Below are positions 15,913-24,603 of a DNA stretch of 38,495 nt, one piece after another (within the stretch, counting starts at the first letter, position 1; each line of letters begins with the position of its first letter). Source of the stretch: Phycisphaerales bacterium (GTDB taxonomy: Bacteria > Planctomycetota > Phycisphaerae > UBA1845); assembly GCA_003597935.1 (NCBI GenBank), contig QZJT01000023.1, positions 1-38,495 of the forward strand, written 5' to 3'. Both the position numbers and the translations under genes were made by a program. The notes beneath the pieces are model-generated. The model was not told where the DNA came from and ran no database searches. It saw only the letters and a program-made list of their open reading frames with translations.

Positions 15913-17940
15913 ATGTTTGCAGAGAGAGTTTGGGCACGGCTGTGGGCCGTGTCGATGGTGATCGGTTTCGTTGGAGTCGCGGCGGCGCAGGATGAGTCCC
16001 TGCCGGCGCCGCAGGAGTCGGATACGACGCTGGAATGGCCGGTCGAACAGGCCCCATTCCAGGAGGAGGTGTGGTCCGATGGCGGCGAGCCTGGGGCCGG
16101 GCATCCCGACTTCGCCTCGCCGGCTGAGCACGAGTGGAACTACGGCGATCCCGGCATCGAGGGCCCCAACGCCCAGGCGTGCTTGCAGTTGTGGGGCGGC
16201 CAGCCGTGGAACGATTTCCCGAACATCGGCGACAGCGACCGCAGCGTGGCGATTCTGGTGAATCAGGCGGTGACGATCGATCGGCTCAGCTTCGCCGTGG
16301 GACTTGGCCGTGCCACGGACATCACCATCAGGATCCGGGAGGTCATCGGCGCGGTGCGGCAGAACGCCATATTGGCGGAGGCGACGAAGAACTTCCCCGC
16401 CGGTGGAGGCGCAGGCACGTGGCGGGAGCTTCCCATCCACTTCACCTTCCTGCCTGGTAAGCGTTACGACCTGTCAGCCGAGGGCAACCCCGGATGGGGC
16501 TTCAATATCAACATGATGCGCCTCTATGACTTCAACAACCCGACGCTCAATCCGGTCAACGGCTTCGACATCGGAGCCGTCCGCATTCTGGATGGCGGCG
16601 CGGGCGGCAACTACGGCAACACGCTGACGCCGTTTTTCCTGTTCTGCGACTTCGCCTGCGTCAACCCGGTCGATCTGCGGAACCTGCCGGGCAACTTCGA
16701 CCAGTCCAGCTTCGGCCGCGCCAACACCCAGCTCTACGCCCAGTCGGTGGTGGCCTGCAACCAGTACCTTTCCGAGGTGCGGGTCGCCGGGACCCACAGC
16801 AGCGGCAACGACGTGCTGTTCGACATCCGCATCACCGGCGCCCGCCTGGACACCGGCGGCATGGGGGCCGCCCCGAACTTCGCCGACATCAAATGGTCGT
16901 CGGGTGTTCGTCGGTTCCCCTCCGGCGGAGGGCTGACGGAAGTGACGGTAAACCCCAACATCGGAGTCAACGTCGGCCAGACCTACTTCATCGTGCTGGA
17001 CGCGTTCTCCCACCCGACCAGCGGCCTGGGAACGGTGCGGGCGACCCAGTTCAACGGCCCCAACGATCAGTACGCGGGCGGCGAGTTCGTCTTCATCAAC
17101 CAGACGAACGAGAACGCGCTCAACGACTTCAACGCCAAGACTTGGGCTCACCGCAGGGCCAATAACGAGGATCTGGCGGTTCGGGCGGTGTTCACCGCCG
17201 GCGAGGCGCCGCGGGCGGGCGTGATCGACTTCCAGGCGCTGGAGCATCATGATGCGCTGATCACCAATCACGGCGCGACCTACGACGAGGAAGGCTACCG
17301 CCTCAGCCACATCGGCGGCGCCGCCCTGACCACGTTCGGTACGCAGGCGAGTCGCTACCCGCAGTCGACGGCGCTGTTCAACAACACCGTCAACGCCACC
17401 ACGCGGCTTTCCCGCATCAACGGGGCCGCGTTCGACCTGATCGAGATGAAGCTGGCCGAGTTGAACGGGCCCAACCCGGCCCCGGTGAACTTCACCGGCT
17501 TCAAGCAGGGCGGCGGACAGGTCGTCCACAACGTCAACACGGACGGCAACGGCCCGCAGAACGGCCTGGAGCGGTTCGTCTTCCCCAACACGTTCACCAA
17601 CCTGACGCACGTCGAGTGGGCCCAGACGGCGCCGTTCCACCAGTTCGACGACATCGTCGTGCGCGACGTGCAGGGCATCAACTGCAACCTCATCGGCAAG
17701 TTCACGAACAAGTGCAAGAACGGCAAGATGAAGTCGGTGGTGAAGTCCGGCCTGCCGGGCGGAACCGTTCTGACTATCACCAACAACGGCGTCCCGGCCC
17801 AGATGACGCTGAACATCAACGGCAAGGGCAAGCTCAAGGTCCTGGGCCAGGCCAACATCGCCCACACGATGGTGATCCGTGAGTGCCCCGCCCGTACCTG
17901 CGTGGTGGCCGACTGCAACGGCAGCAAGTGCAGCGGGTAA
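15913..17940 (+). CDS. Secreted protein of unknown function, 675 aa
   Basis: Exported protein with a clean signal peptide (about 1-26, ending VAAAQDE). I do not recognise its family. Residues 60-390 contain two similar beta-rich modules that each include a conserved Trp/Gly pattern and a motif such as LSEVRVAGTHSSGND or ITIDRLSFAVG, reminiscent of surface PEP-CTERM-type proteins but without that tail. A second region (430-600) reads GVIDFQALEHHDALITNHG to FHQFDDIVVRD. The C-terminal 85 residues are Lys/Cys-rich (NKCKNGKMKSVVKSGLPGG, then GKGKLKVLGQANIAHTMV) and end with paired Cys. ATG 15913 follows AGGAGG with ideal spacing. A dedicated promoter and strong terminator suggest a monocistronic, well-expressed gene. 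Confidence 0.85.
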   Translation: MFAERVWARLWAVSMVIGFVGVAAAQDESLPAPQESDTTLEWPVEQAPFQEEVWSDGGEPGAGHPDFASPAEHEWNYGDPGIEGPNAQACLQLWGGQPWNDFPNIGDSDRSVAILVNQAVTIDRLSFAVGLGRATDITIRIREVIGAVRQNAILAEATKNFPAGGGAGTWRELPIHFTFLPGKRYDLSAEGNPGWGFNINMMRLYDFNNPTLNPVNGFDIGAVRILDGGAGGNYGNTLTPFFLFCDFACVNPVDLRNLPGNFDQSSFGRANTQLYAQSVVACNQYLSEVRVAGTHSSGNDVLFDIRITGARLDTGGMGAAPNFADIKWSSGVRRFPSGGGLTEVTVNPNIGVNVGQTYFIVLDAFSHPTSGLGTVRATQFNGPNDQYAGGEFVFINQTNENALNDFNAKTWAHRRANNEDLAVRAVFTAGEAPRAGVIDFQALEHHDALITNHGATYDEEGYRLSHIGGAALTTFGTQASRYPQSTALFNNTVNATTRLSRINGAAFDLIEMKLAELNGPNPAPVNFTGFKQGGGQVVHNVNTDGNGPQNGLERFVFPNTFTNLTHVEWAQTAPFHQFDDIVVRDVQGINCNLIGKFTNKCKNGKMKSVVKSGLPGGTVLTITNNGVPAQMTLNINGKGKLKVLGQANIAHTMVIRECPARTCVVADCNGSKCSG

Positions 17941-17993
17941 GCGCATGACGCGGGCGGCTTTTTCGGCCCTCCGCTGATGTGACGCCATCCGCC

Positions 17994-18029
17994 GCGGCCG
18001 GAGGCTGACGCCTCCGGCCGCTTTTTTTT
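17994..18029 (+). terminator. Intrinsic terminator after the 675-aa protein gene
   Basis: A perfect 12-bp GC-rich stem (GCGGCCGGAGGC/GCCTCCGGCCGC) with a TGAC loop is followed at once by eight T residues (18022-18029). It lies 54 nt after the stop codon. Confidence 0.93.
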
Positions 18030-18033
18030 AGGA

Positions 18034-18122
18034 AGGTCGAAGGTCGAGGGTCGAAGGTTGAAGGTCGAAGGTCGAAGGTCGAGGGTTGAGGGTCGAGGGT
18101 CGGAGGTTGACGGGTGAAGGGT
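18034..18122. repeat. Degenerate 7-bp minisatellite (AGGTCGA)
   Basis: About twelve tandem heptamers of AGGTCGA with variants GGGTCGA, AGGTTGA and GGGTTGA run directly after the terminator. The heptamer does not encode a supported protein. Confidence 0.88.
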
Positions 18123-18326
18123 GCTTGACGGCGCTTCAGTATATCTTTAAACTCTACTCAGGCGTGACTTCGATTCTCATTCCTGTCCGGCCGTTGCGGC
18201 GCAATAGAAATACCCGCCGAGAGATAACGTGCCTTGCGGCAGAGGCCCGGCGGGTCTGCTTGCAGATCGGTAGCGAACAATACGGCCGGCGTCCATAGCG
18301 CCCCCGGGGCGAGCGGCGCATGAGAG

Positions 18327-18491
18327 TGCGTGACAGGTGGGGCGGATGTCTCCGCACCGCCCGAATGGCGCCGGGCGGCGTATCGCGACCCTGGTATCGA
18401 CGGTATACGTCGTTGCGAGGGGGACTGCGCGCTGGCTTCAAGCCACGCGGCTCGCTCGGAGGCGCCGCCGATTCCGTGACGTACGCACCGA
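18327..18491 (-). repeat. Dispersed palindromic repeat, long copy C
   Basis: Reverse-strand copy of the element at 9770-9930 and 21116-21270. On the minus strand it shows GGAATCGGCGGCGCCTCCGA, GCGAGCCGCGTGGCTTGAAG, CCCTCGCAACGACGTATACC and a GGCGGTGCGGAGACATCCGCC end. It occupies part of the 859-nt gap 17941-18799, which holds no gene. Confidence 0.8.
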
Positions 18492-18799
18492 CGAGGTCCA
18501 CCCGCGTTGACGGTGTTCGCGATCAGGCGGATGGGCTATACTTCCCTGTGTCGGGCGGCGACCGGTTCCAGTCGGGAGCCTCGCCGTACAGCATGGGATC
18601 CTGCGGACCCACCGCGGCGCGGCGGACGACCCGAACATGGCGTGCCACTGAAACGCGGCGGGCCACCCAGCGCGTGGGATCGCACGGTCGCGGATCCAGG
18701 GGCATTCGCACGGGTCGGTAACCGGTGCCGGACCGGGTGGCTGGCAGTGTCCGGGTCGCCGGCAGTGAATTGCTCTTCTCCCGACGGCGGAGCGCCAGT

Positions 18800-21097
18800 A
18801 TGTCCTCATCGAGAAACGCCGTCGCTCTGGCGGTGATCGTCGCGACGCTTTTGCCATCGGGGCGAACGGCCGCGTGCCTCCGCGCCGGCGGCGGCGCCAG
18901 CGGCGTCGTCGCGCCGCCATCGACGGATGCGCCGCCGGCGGTTGCCCAACCGTCGCAATCGGTGGCAAAACCCTCACCACCCGAACCGCCCCGGGACGAA
19001 CCCATGCCGACGACCACCGATCAGCCGCGTCACACCAATCGCCTCATCCACGCCACCAGCCCCTACCTGCTCCAGCACGCCCAAAACCCGGTGGACTGGT
19101 ACGAATGGGGCCGGGAAGCCTTTGACAAGGCCGTCAACGAAGACAAGCCCATCTTCCTCAGCATCGGCTATGCCGCCTGCCACTGGTGCCACGTGATGGA
19201 GCACGAGTCGTTCGAGAATGAGGAAGTGGCGGCGCTGATGAACGCGCACTTCGTCAACGTCAAGGTGGACCGCGAGGAGCGGCCCGACGTCGACGCCGTC
19301 TACATGCAGATCACGTTGGCCATGAACCGCGGGCACGGCGGCTGGCCCATGACCGTGCTGCTGACGCCGCAGCGCAAGCCGTTTTTTTCCGGCACCTACT
19401 TTACGCCCGAGCAACTCATGGGCCTGCTGACCAACGTGGCCGAGGCGTGGAAGGAAAAACGGGAGCTGATCGACGAGGACGCCGGGCGGGCGCAGGCGTA
19501 CCTTTCGGAATGGTCGGCCGGCGTCCGGCCGTCGGACCGGATCCTGCCCGTCGAGCTGATCGACCGCTTGGCAACGACGTCAGCGCAGTATTTCGACGTG
19601 GACCGCGGCGGCTACCGCAGCGACGGCAACAAGTTCCCCCCCAGCATGGCGATGGAACTGATGCTGCGCGTCCATCGCCGCACCGGCGACGCCGCCCTGC
19701 TGCGCCCGGTCGAGGTGACGCTCGACCGCATGGCCGACGGCGGAATCTACGACCACCTGGGGGGGGGAATCTGCCGCTACAGCACCGATCCGGACTGGCT
19801 GGTGCCGCACTTCGAGAAAATGCTCTACGATCAGGCGCTGGTCAGCTCGATCTACCTCGATGCCTATCAGACCACCGGAAACGCGCGATACGCCCAGGTC
19901 GCCGCCGACATCTTCGACTACGTCCTGGCGGACTTGCAGTCGCCGGAGGGGGGGTTCTATTCCACCCGCGACGCCGACAGCGAAGGGTTGGAAGGGGCGT
20001 ACTACATCTGGCGCGTCGATCAGGTCAAGGAAGTGCTGGGCGAGGCGGACGCGGCGCTGTTCTGTGAATTCTATGACGTCACGGAGAAGGGCAACTGGTT
20101 CGAACCCCGCGGCCACGCCCCGGCCGGGCCGAAGAACATACTGCGGATCCTCAACCCGAAGGCCGACTTCGCGGAAAAGCACAGGATGTCGCTCTCCGAA
20201 CTGGACGCGAAGCTGGCCGCGTGGCGGCCCAAGATGCTGGCGGCGCGGTCGCAGCGCGTCGCCCCCGCGCTCGACGACAAGGTCCTGACCGGCTGGAACG
20301 GTCTGATGATCGCCAGCCTCGCCAAGGGCGGCCGCGTGCTCGATCAGCCGAAGTACACCGAAGCGGCCGCCCGCGCCGCCCGATTCGTCCTGGACAAGCT
20401 GCGCACCGGGGACGGGCGCCTTTTGCGCACTCATCGGGCGGGACAGTCGCGCCTGACCGGCTACATCGACGACTATGCGTTCTTGATCGAAGGGCTGCTG
20501 AACCTCTATGAGGCGACGTTCGACGCGCGGTGGCTCGACGCGGCCGCGGCGCTGAGCGACCTGGCCATCAAGCACTACTACGACGCCTCCGGCGGCGGGT
20601 TCTATTTCACCGCCCACGACGCCGAAGCGCTGATCGTCCGCAACCGGGACTATCGCGACAGCGCTATCCCGTCGGGCAACGCCGTGCAGGCGTCCAACCT
20701 GCTGCGGCTGGCGATCATGCTCGACCGCAAAGACCTGCGCCCGATCGCCGAGTCCATCTTCAAAGCCTGCGACGCCCGGGCCGCCGACGTCGTGGGCACG
20801 TTCGACCGGGCGCTGTCCGCCGCCGATCTGTTCCACGATTCCTGCAAGGAGATCGCGATCATCGGCCCGGGCGACGCCGAAGCGACGCGGGCGCTGATCC
20901 GTGCGGTCTATCGCAGGTACGTACCCAACAAGGTCGTGATGTTCTCGCCGGAGGCGGCCGGCGACGACGCCCCGCCCCTGTTGCGCGGCAAGAAGCTCAT
21001 CGACGGCAAACCCGCCGCCTATGTGTGCAGTGGCTACGTCTGCAAGGCCCCCGTGACCGATCCGGACAGTCTGGTCAAGCTGCTGGAAGCGAAGTAA
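18800..21097 (+). CDS. DUF255 thioredoxin-domain protein (YyaL/SSP411 family)
   Basis: Large protein (765 aa) of the DUF255 family: an N-terminal thioredoxin-like domain followed by an (alpha/alpha)6-barrel resembling N-acylglucosamine epimerase and glycosidase folds. The conserved opening [21 protein letters not shown] begins near 80, the CHWC redox motif is at 127-130, followed by [11 protein letters not shown] and the GGWP motif. Later motifs [30 protein letters not shown] and SGNAVQ mark the barrel. Its reaction is not established. Unusually, about 70 residues precede the domain: a possible signal sequence (6-25) and a Pro/Ala-rich linker, suggesting export. ATG 18800 has GGAG 7 nt upstream; ATG 19003 would give a cytoplasmic form. 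Confidence 0.92.
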   Translation: MSSSRNAVALAVIVATLLPSGRTAACLRAGGGASGVVAPPSTDAPPAVAQPSQSVAKPSPPEPPRDEPMPTTTDQPRHTNRLIHATSPYLLQHAQNPVDWYEWGREAFDKAVNEDKPIFLSIGYAACHWCHVMEHESFENEEVAALMNAHFVNVKVDREERPDVDAVYMQITLAMNRGHGGWPMTVLLTPQRKPFFSGTYFTPEQLMGLLTNVAEAWKEKRELIDEDAGRAQAYLSEWSAGVRPSDRILPVELIDRLATTSAQYFDVDRGGYRSDGNKFPPSMAMELMLRVHRRTGDAALLRPVEVTLDRMADGGIYDHLGGGICRYSTDPDWLVPHFEKMLYDQALVSSIYLDAYQTTGNARYAQVAADIFDYVLADLQSPEGGFYSTRDADSEGLEGAYYIWRVDQVKEVLGEADAALFCEFYDVTEKGNWFEPRGHAPAGPKNILRILNPKADFAEKHRMSLSELDAKLAAWRPKMLAARSQRVAPALDDKVLTGWNGLMIASLAKGGRVLDQPKYTEAAARAARFVLDKLRTGDGRLLRTHRAGQSRLTGYIDDYAFLIEGLLNLYEATFDARWLDAAAALSDLAIKHYYDASGGGFYFTAHDAEALIVRNRDYRDSAIPSGNAVQASNLLRLAIMLDRKDLRPIAESIFKACDARAADVVGTFDRALSAADLFHDSCKEIAIIGPGDAEATRALIRAVYRRYVPNKVVMFSPEAAGDDAPPLLRGKKLIDGKPAAYVCSGYVCKAPVTDPDSLVKLLEAK

Positions 21098-21115
21098 AGT
21101 CCCAAGCGCGTCGGG

Positions 21116-21270
21116 GGTGCGTGACGGAATCAGCGGCTCCTCCGCGCGAGCCGCGGGCTTGAAGCCCGCGCGGAGTCTCCGTCGGAACGGCGTTTACCGA
21201 CGACAGAGCGTTCGCCCCGGCCCGGCGAGTTGCATCGGGGTGCACCCGCCGCATCGGTCACACACCTGTA
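21116..21270 (+). repeat. Dispersed palindromic repeat, long copy B
   Basis: It begins GGTGCGTGACGGAATCAGCG 18 nt after the stop of the DUF255 gene, then carries GCGAGCCGCGGGCTTGAAGC, CCGCGCGGAGTCTCC, ACGGCGTTTACCGACGACAG and ends GCATCGGTCACACACC. This is the least degraded of the three long copies and the best reference for the family. Confidence 0.87.
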
Positions 21271-21402
21271 CGTCCGTCGCGGGGCGCGATCAGGAGCCGG
21301 CGGCGAACGGCATGCCCTTGCCCGCGCGGACCTTCCGTACGCCGGACGGCCGCGATTCCGGCACGGTGATGGATATACCGACAGGAGATGATGCATGACC
21401 GG

Positions 21403-21470
21403 AAGGGAGTCAGGAAGCCACCCATTGCGGGAGTCACCGAGTCAGGCAGTGGGGGAGTCAGGGAAGACAA
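21403..21470. repeat. Purine-rich GGGAGTCA short repeats
   Basis: Three copies of GGGAGTCA (about 21405, 21429 and 21453) plus a GAGTCAGG variant within 70 bp. A similar purine-rich run (AGGGAGTAAGGGAGTAGG) sits at about 25556-25575. Both lie between genes. With repeat B this accounts for the 486-nt gap 21098-21583. Confidence 0.6.
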
Positions 21471-21583
21471 AGCCGCGCCGACGTCAATTTGCGGCCTGCG
21501 CTTCTGCGGCCCACACGTTCTTCGCCGATTCGCGGCGCCAGCGCTGTGGCGCACCGGCATTGCGCAGGGACGGCAGTGCGTCG

Positions 21584-22156
21584 ATGGCGCAGCGCGGTAT
21601 CCGGCTCGCGCTCGTCGTCCTCGTCCTCTGCCTCGCCCCACGTGCCGCAGCGCCCGCCGCGGTTCCGCAGGAAACGCCGAAAGACGTGCCGAAGGACGCC
21701 CCGAAGCAAACCCCACCGGCCGCGGAGCCTGCGGAGCAGACGCAGGAGGATGGGCAGGATGCCCCCGCGCGCAAGTCGGCCGACGAGGTGCTCGAGGAGA
21801 TTCTGCGAAAACGCCCGCAGGCGCGGCTGGTGCCGCCAGTGGGCCAGCCGGAGGGGGCCGATAACGACGTGGCCGCGTGGCCGGAGGGCTGGCAGATCGT
21901 CAGCCGCGCCGGGCGGCTGGTTCCCGACGGCGACGACTGGCTGTTCGTCTTCGAGAGTGATTCCCCCGAGAACCCGGAGCCTCGCCTGCGGCTGCTGCCG
22001 AACCTGAAGCTGGAGGCGATGGTCCGCGAGACGCGGGCGGCCGGCTCATCGCCGCTCTACGTCGTCTCTGGCGAGGTGACGGTCTTTTTCGGCGAGAACT
22101 ACCTGCTGACCCGGCTGGCGCTGCGCAAGCCCGCGTCGTCGAACCTGTCGAAATGA
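21584..22156 (+). CDS. Exported protein of unknown function, 190 aa
   Basis: Predicted exported protein with a signal peptide (hydrophobic about 7-22, ending in an Ala/Pro-rich stretch). A charged, low-complexity segment with many Lys/Glu/Pro residues follows (25-65), then a compact domain from about 95: AAWPEGWQIVSRAGRLVPDG, then DDWLFVFESD, LRLLPNLKLEAM and VVSGEVTVFFGENYLLTRL. I do not recognise the family. The final pattern looks like a small beta-barrel-type fold. ATG 21584 exposes the signal peptide; an upstream in-frame ATG (21395) would start in the purine repeats. It is followed by the STAS gene after 69 nt. Confidence 0.72.
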   Translation: MAQRGIRLALVVLVLCLAPRAAAPAAVPQETPKDVPKDAPKQTPPAAEPAEQTQEDGQDAPARKSADEVLEEILRKRPQARLVPPVGQPEGADNDVAAWPEGWQIVSRAGRLVPDGDDWLFVFESDSPENPEPRLRLLPNLKLEAMVRETRAAGSSPLYVVSGEVTVFFGENYLLTRLALRKPASSNLSK

Positions 22157-22225
22157 CGCCGGCCGGCCGATATTCTGGAAGGGGATCGACAGGCGACGCA
22201 GAGTACACCCGCAGGAGCGCGGATC

Positions 22226-22564
22226 GTGCAGATAGAGACGCACAGGGACGGCCAGGTCGTCCGAATCACCCTGGCCGGCGAATTGAATTCAGCGCACGCG
22301 GACTCGGTCACGGAGGAACTGCACCCGCTGGTCTCCGTCCCCGACGCCCGCGTGGTCGTCGATCTGAGCGGGCTGACCCTGATCGACTCCTCCGGCCTCA
22401 GCGCGCTCATCAACCTCGTGACCCGCGGCCGGTTGAGCACGGCCGACGTGGTGTTGGTCGGTCCGACGCCCTTCGTCCGCAGTGTGTTCGAGGTCGCCCG
22501 GCTCGACACCTTCTTCGAGATCTTCCCCACGGTCGAGGCCGCCACCGAACGGTTGACGACCTGA
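22226..22564 (+). CDS. STAS-domain protein, anti-sigma factor antagonist type
   Basis: Cytoplasmic 112-aa single-domain protein of the SpoIIAA/RsbV class. It has the early strand VVRITLAGELNSAHAD, the core VVVDLSGLTLIDSSGLSAL with the phosphorylatable Ser of the DSSG motif, and the final amphipathic helix. In this family the unphosphorylated form binds an anti-sigma kinase and frees a sigma factor. No such kinase or sigma gene is in the window, so its partner is unknown. The start is GTG 22226, with AGGAG 8 nt upstream. Confidence 0.88.
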   Translation: MQIETHRDGQVVRITLAGELNSAHADSVTEELHPLVSVPDARVVVDLSGLTLIDSSGLSALINLVTRGRLSTADVVLVGPTPFVRSVFEVARLDTFFEIFPTVEAATERLTT

Positions 22565-22635
22565 CTGCGGGTCGTCAAGCAGCGGTCGGCGCGTCAGGTG
22601 GCCACGCCGGCCTCCTCTGCGCCCGCTCTCCACGT

Positions 22636-22663
22636 TTGATTTCGCCGTCGCGGGCGGTAGAAT
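22636..22663 (+). promoter_or_regulatory. Candidate promoter for the pseudopilin-like gene
   Basis: TTGATT (22636-22641) and TAGAAT (22658-22663) are separated by 16 nt, 65 nt before the ATG at 22729. Both boxes are near consensus in an otherwise GC-rich stretch. Confidence 0.5.
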
Positions 22664-22728
22664 CGGGCGTCAAGACCCAACCGCTCTGAACAGGCGGCTG
22701 ACGGCACAGGCCGCCCGGGAACCGTTCC

Positions 22729-23541
22729 ATGCGAAGGCCCCAAGCTGGATCCCGCTTCGGCGACACCGGCCGCGCGTTCACCCTCATCGAGCTGTTGGTC
22801 GTGATGGGGATTATCAGCCTGCTGATCTCGATCCTGCTGCCGTCGCTGAGCCGGGCCCGCGAGCAGGCCAAGTCGGTCCGGTGTCTGGCCAGCCTCAAGG
22901 AGTTCGGCAACGCCCTGGGGGCCTACTTCAACGTCTACGGCGACAAAGTCCCCCCGGCGCTGTACGAGCCGGACGACCTGGATCCCAAGCCGCAGGAACC
23001 GGTGCCCTTCGGCTGGTGCGAGGCGCTGTGGGCCTACGCCTACCACGAGCAGGTGCGCCTGCCGCTGCCGTTTCCCGCTCAGCGCAACCTGGACGCGGAG
23101 CGCTTCGGGGAATATCTGCTCTGCCCCACGGCGGGCACGGACGAGAGCAGCGGACACTACCGGGCGTATCTGCCGGCCTGGAGCTACGGCTCCTATCACA
23201 TCCAACCTGACGGGAAATACGGCTTCGACACGCGGGCCAACCCCCGCTTCAGCGCCACCATCGAGTCGGTCCCGCTGAGGCTGCCGATCGTCATGGACGC
23301 CAACGAGCAGTCGGAGCGCGGCGACGGCTTCGGAAACGACGATTGCAGTTACATCGACGCGGGTGAGGCCAACACCGCCGGCTCGAACGGCTTCGACGGC
23401 AACCGCATCTCCGACCGTCACTACGGCGGCGCCAACTACCTGTTTCCCGACCACCACGCCGAACGCAGCGGGCGCCTGCGCGAGCGTCTGGCGGAGGATT
23501 GGGACCTGAACGGCACCATCGACGTGGATATCCTGCCGTAG
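22729..23541 (+). CDS. Type II secretion/pilin-like protein with N-terminal methylation signal
   Basis: Protein of 270 aa with a prepilin signal: the basic leader ends in GRA before FTLIELLVVMGIISLLISIL, so prepilin peptidase would cut at the Ala/Phe junction near residue 16-17. The following helix continues to LPSLSRAREQAKSVRCLASL, as in the large Planctomycetota pseudopilin family. The C-terminus has the typical HYGGANYLFPDHH motif (family members end in an H-x-DG-like pattern), with a conserved DANEQ segment before it. These proteins are thought to be secreted pseudopilins in many paralogues, of unknown individual role. It stands alone here. Confidence 0.9.
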   Translation: MRRPQAGSRFGDTGRAFTLIELLVVMGIISLLISILLPSLSRAREQAKSVRCLASLKEFGNALGAYFNVYGDKVPPALYEPDDLDPKPQEPVPFGWCEALWAYAYHEQVRLPLPFPAQRNLDAERFGEYLLCPTAGTDESSGHYRAYLPAWSYGSYHIQPDGKYGFDTRANPRFSATIESVPLRLPIVMDANEQSERGDGFGNDDCSYIDAGEANTAGSNGFDGNRISDRHYGGANYLFPDHHAERSGRLRERLAEDWDLNGTIDVDILP

Positions 23542-23627
23542 TCCCCGTCGCGTTCGCCCCGCCTGTGGAAACGTGCTATAGTAGCGCTTTCGAGCAGGTC
23601 CCCTGGAACAGTCGGATCGAGAGCGGA

Positions 23628-24080
23628 ATGAACCTGGTTGACATTCTCACGCCTGCCCGCATCGCCGTCCCCTTGAAGGCGTCGGACAAGGTCGAAGTCA
23701 TCGCCGAGCTGGTCGACCTGCTGGCGGCCGACGGCGCCATCAGCGACCGCGACGAAGTGCTGCGGGCGGTGCTGGCGCGGGAGGAGATGCGTTCCACCGG
23801 TATCGGCAGCGGCTTGGCCGTCCCGCACGCCAAGCCGCGGGCGTGCAGCAAGCTGACGGCCGCGGTCGGCAAGGCGATCCGGCCCATCGACTTCGCCAGC
23901 AGCGACGGCAAGCCGTGTGAATTCGTGGCGCTGCTCGTCAGCCCACCGGACGAGACCGGTCCGCACATCCAGGCCCTCGCCCGCATCAGCCGGGTCTGGC
24001 TGCAAGAGAGCTTCCGGGAAGCGGTGCGGGCGGCGAACACGCCGGAAGAGCTTTACGAGGCGATCAGGGCGGCGAGTTGA
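23628..24080 (+). CDS. PTS EIIA-2 domain protein (PtsN-like)
   Basis: Cytoplasmic 150-aa protein of the fructose/mannitol EIIA-type fold. It opens MNLVDILTPARIAVPLKASD, and has EEMRSTGIGSGLAVPHAKP with the phospho-accepting His67. With no EIIB/EIIC gene near it, a regulatory (nitrogen-PTS-like) role is more likely than sugar transport. ATG 23628 is chosen over an open frame running back to 23499 because it gives the family N-terminus. A TATAGT at 23577-23582 could be its -10 box. Its last 17 bp overlap the end of the convergent winged-helix gene. Confidence 0.88.
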   Translation: MNLVDILTPARIAVPLKASDKVEVIAELVDLLAADGAISDRDEVLRAVLAREEMRSTGIGSGLAVPHAKPRACSKLTAAVGKAIRPIDFASSDGKPCEFVALLVSPPDETGPHIQALARISRVWLQESFREAVRAANTPEELYEAIRAAS

Positions 24081-24348
24081 CCAGCTTGCGGATCAGGCCG
24101 CTGAGTTCGGGCAGGAACGGGCAATGCTGGTGCGGCTGAAAGTAGCTGCGGTTCCCGTCCCGTCGTCGGACGAGAATGCCGGCCCCGGCCAGTGACGCGA
24201 GTTCGCGCTGCAGGCTTGACGGCGTCACGCCGAGGTGGCGGGCTAGATCGCTGACGTACCACCAGCGATCCGGGTGCATAAGCGTGGCCGCGAGGATCCT
24301 CCCACGTGTGCGTGGGAAGAGCGCCTGGACGGCCTGGGTGTGACGCAT
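24064..24348 (-). CDS. Small winged-helix transcriptional regulator
   Basis: DNA-binding protein of 94 aa with an ArsR-like winged helix: ALFPRTRGRILAATLMHPDR, then a recognition region DLARHLGVTPSSLQRELASL, a wing AGILVRRRDGNRSYFQPH, and the end motif CPFLPELSGLIRKLV. Relatives of this type often sit beside, or are fused to, a nucleotidyltransferase; none follows here. ATG 24348 (MRHTQAVQALFP) is chosen; an ATG at 24369 is 7 codons longer. Neither has a ribosome site, and the likely -10 box is 9 nt before ATG 24348, suggesting a leaderless mRNA. The upstream coding extension towards 24522 would be an 8-fold 9-bp repeat (MDGMDR-type), judged non-coding. It converges with, and overlaps, the EIIA gene. 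Confidence 0.8.
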   Translation of the reverse strand: MRHTQAVQALFPRTRGRILAATLMHPDRWWYVSDLARHLGVTPSSLQRELASLAGAGILVRRRDGNRSYFQPHQHCPFLPELSGLIRKLVNSPP

Positions 24349-24376
24349 GTTGCGTGCATTATGACGCATTGTGCGT
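24343..24376. promoter_or_regulatory. Paired ACGCA-N3-TGCGT dyads, probable autorepressor operator
   Basis: Two perfect inverted repeats, ACGCATGTTGCGT (24343-24355) and ACGCATTGTGCGT (24364-24376), have centres exactly 21 bp apart, two helical turns, so both face one side of the DNA. They flank the CATAAT -10 box and one contains the start codon of the winged-helix gene. A third, different palindrome, CCCACGTGTGCGTGGG, is at 24301-24316 inside that gene. Binding by the adjacent regulator is an inference. Confidence 0.72.
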
Positions 24377-24385
24377 GAAGCACAA
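24358..24385 (-). promoter_or_regulatory. Promoter of the winged-helix gene, leaderless
   Basis: On the minus strand TTGTGC (24385-24380) and CATAAT (24363-24358) are spaced by 16 nt. Transcription would start about 0-2 nt before ATG 24348, so the mRNA would have almost no leader. One operator dyad fills the spacer and the other covers the start site. Confidence 0.55.
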
Positions 24386-24454
24386 CGGCCACCACACCGC
24401 CCAGCCGGCGTCGCCTCGCCCCTACGGCCGGTGCGCCCAACTCCCCCCATCTTC

Positions 24455-24526
24455 TCCATCCCGTCCATTCTGTCCATCCCGTCCGTTCTGTCCATCCCGT
24501 CCATCCGGTCCATTCCGTCCATCTGG
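24455..24526. repeat. Eight 9-bp tandem repeats (TCCATCCCG type)
   Basis: Eight directly adjacent 9-bp units, TCCATYCYG in general form, alternate between TCCATCCCG and TCCATTCTG or TCCGTTCTG. The period is a multiple of three, so the reverse strand would read as Met-Asp-Gly/Arg repeats, but no ribosome site or family supports translation. The array sits between the divergent starts of the winged-helix and lipoprotein genes. Confidence 0.88.
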
Positions 24527-24603
24527 ATCGGACACTTGCCCGGCCGCTACAATGCCCGCGGAAGAGTCATCGGCCGCGAACCTTGAACCGAAAGGTCTCC
24601 CCT

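Noticed and set aside
24349..24522. N-terminal extension of the winged-helix protein with Met-Asp-Gly repeats
   Set aside because: The extension is a translation of the 9-bp array and lies upstream of the promoter.
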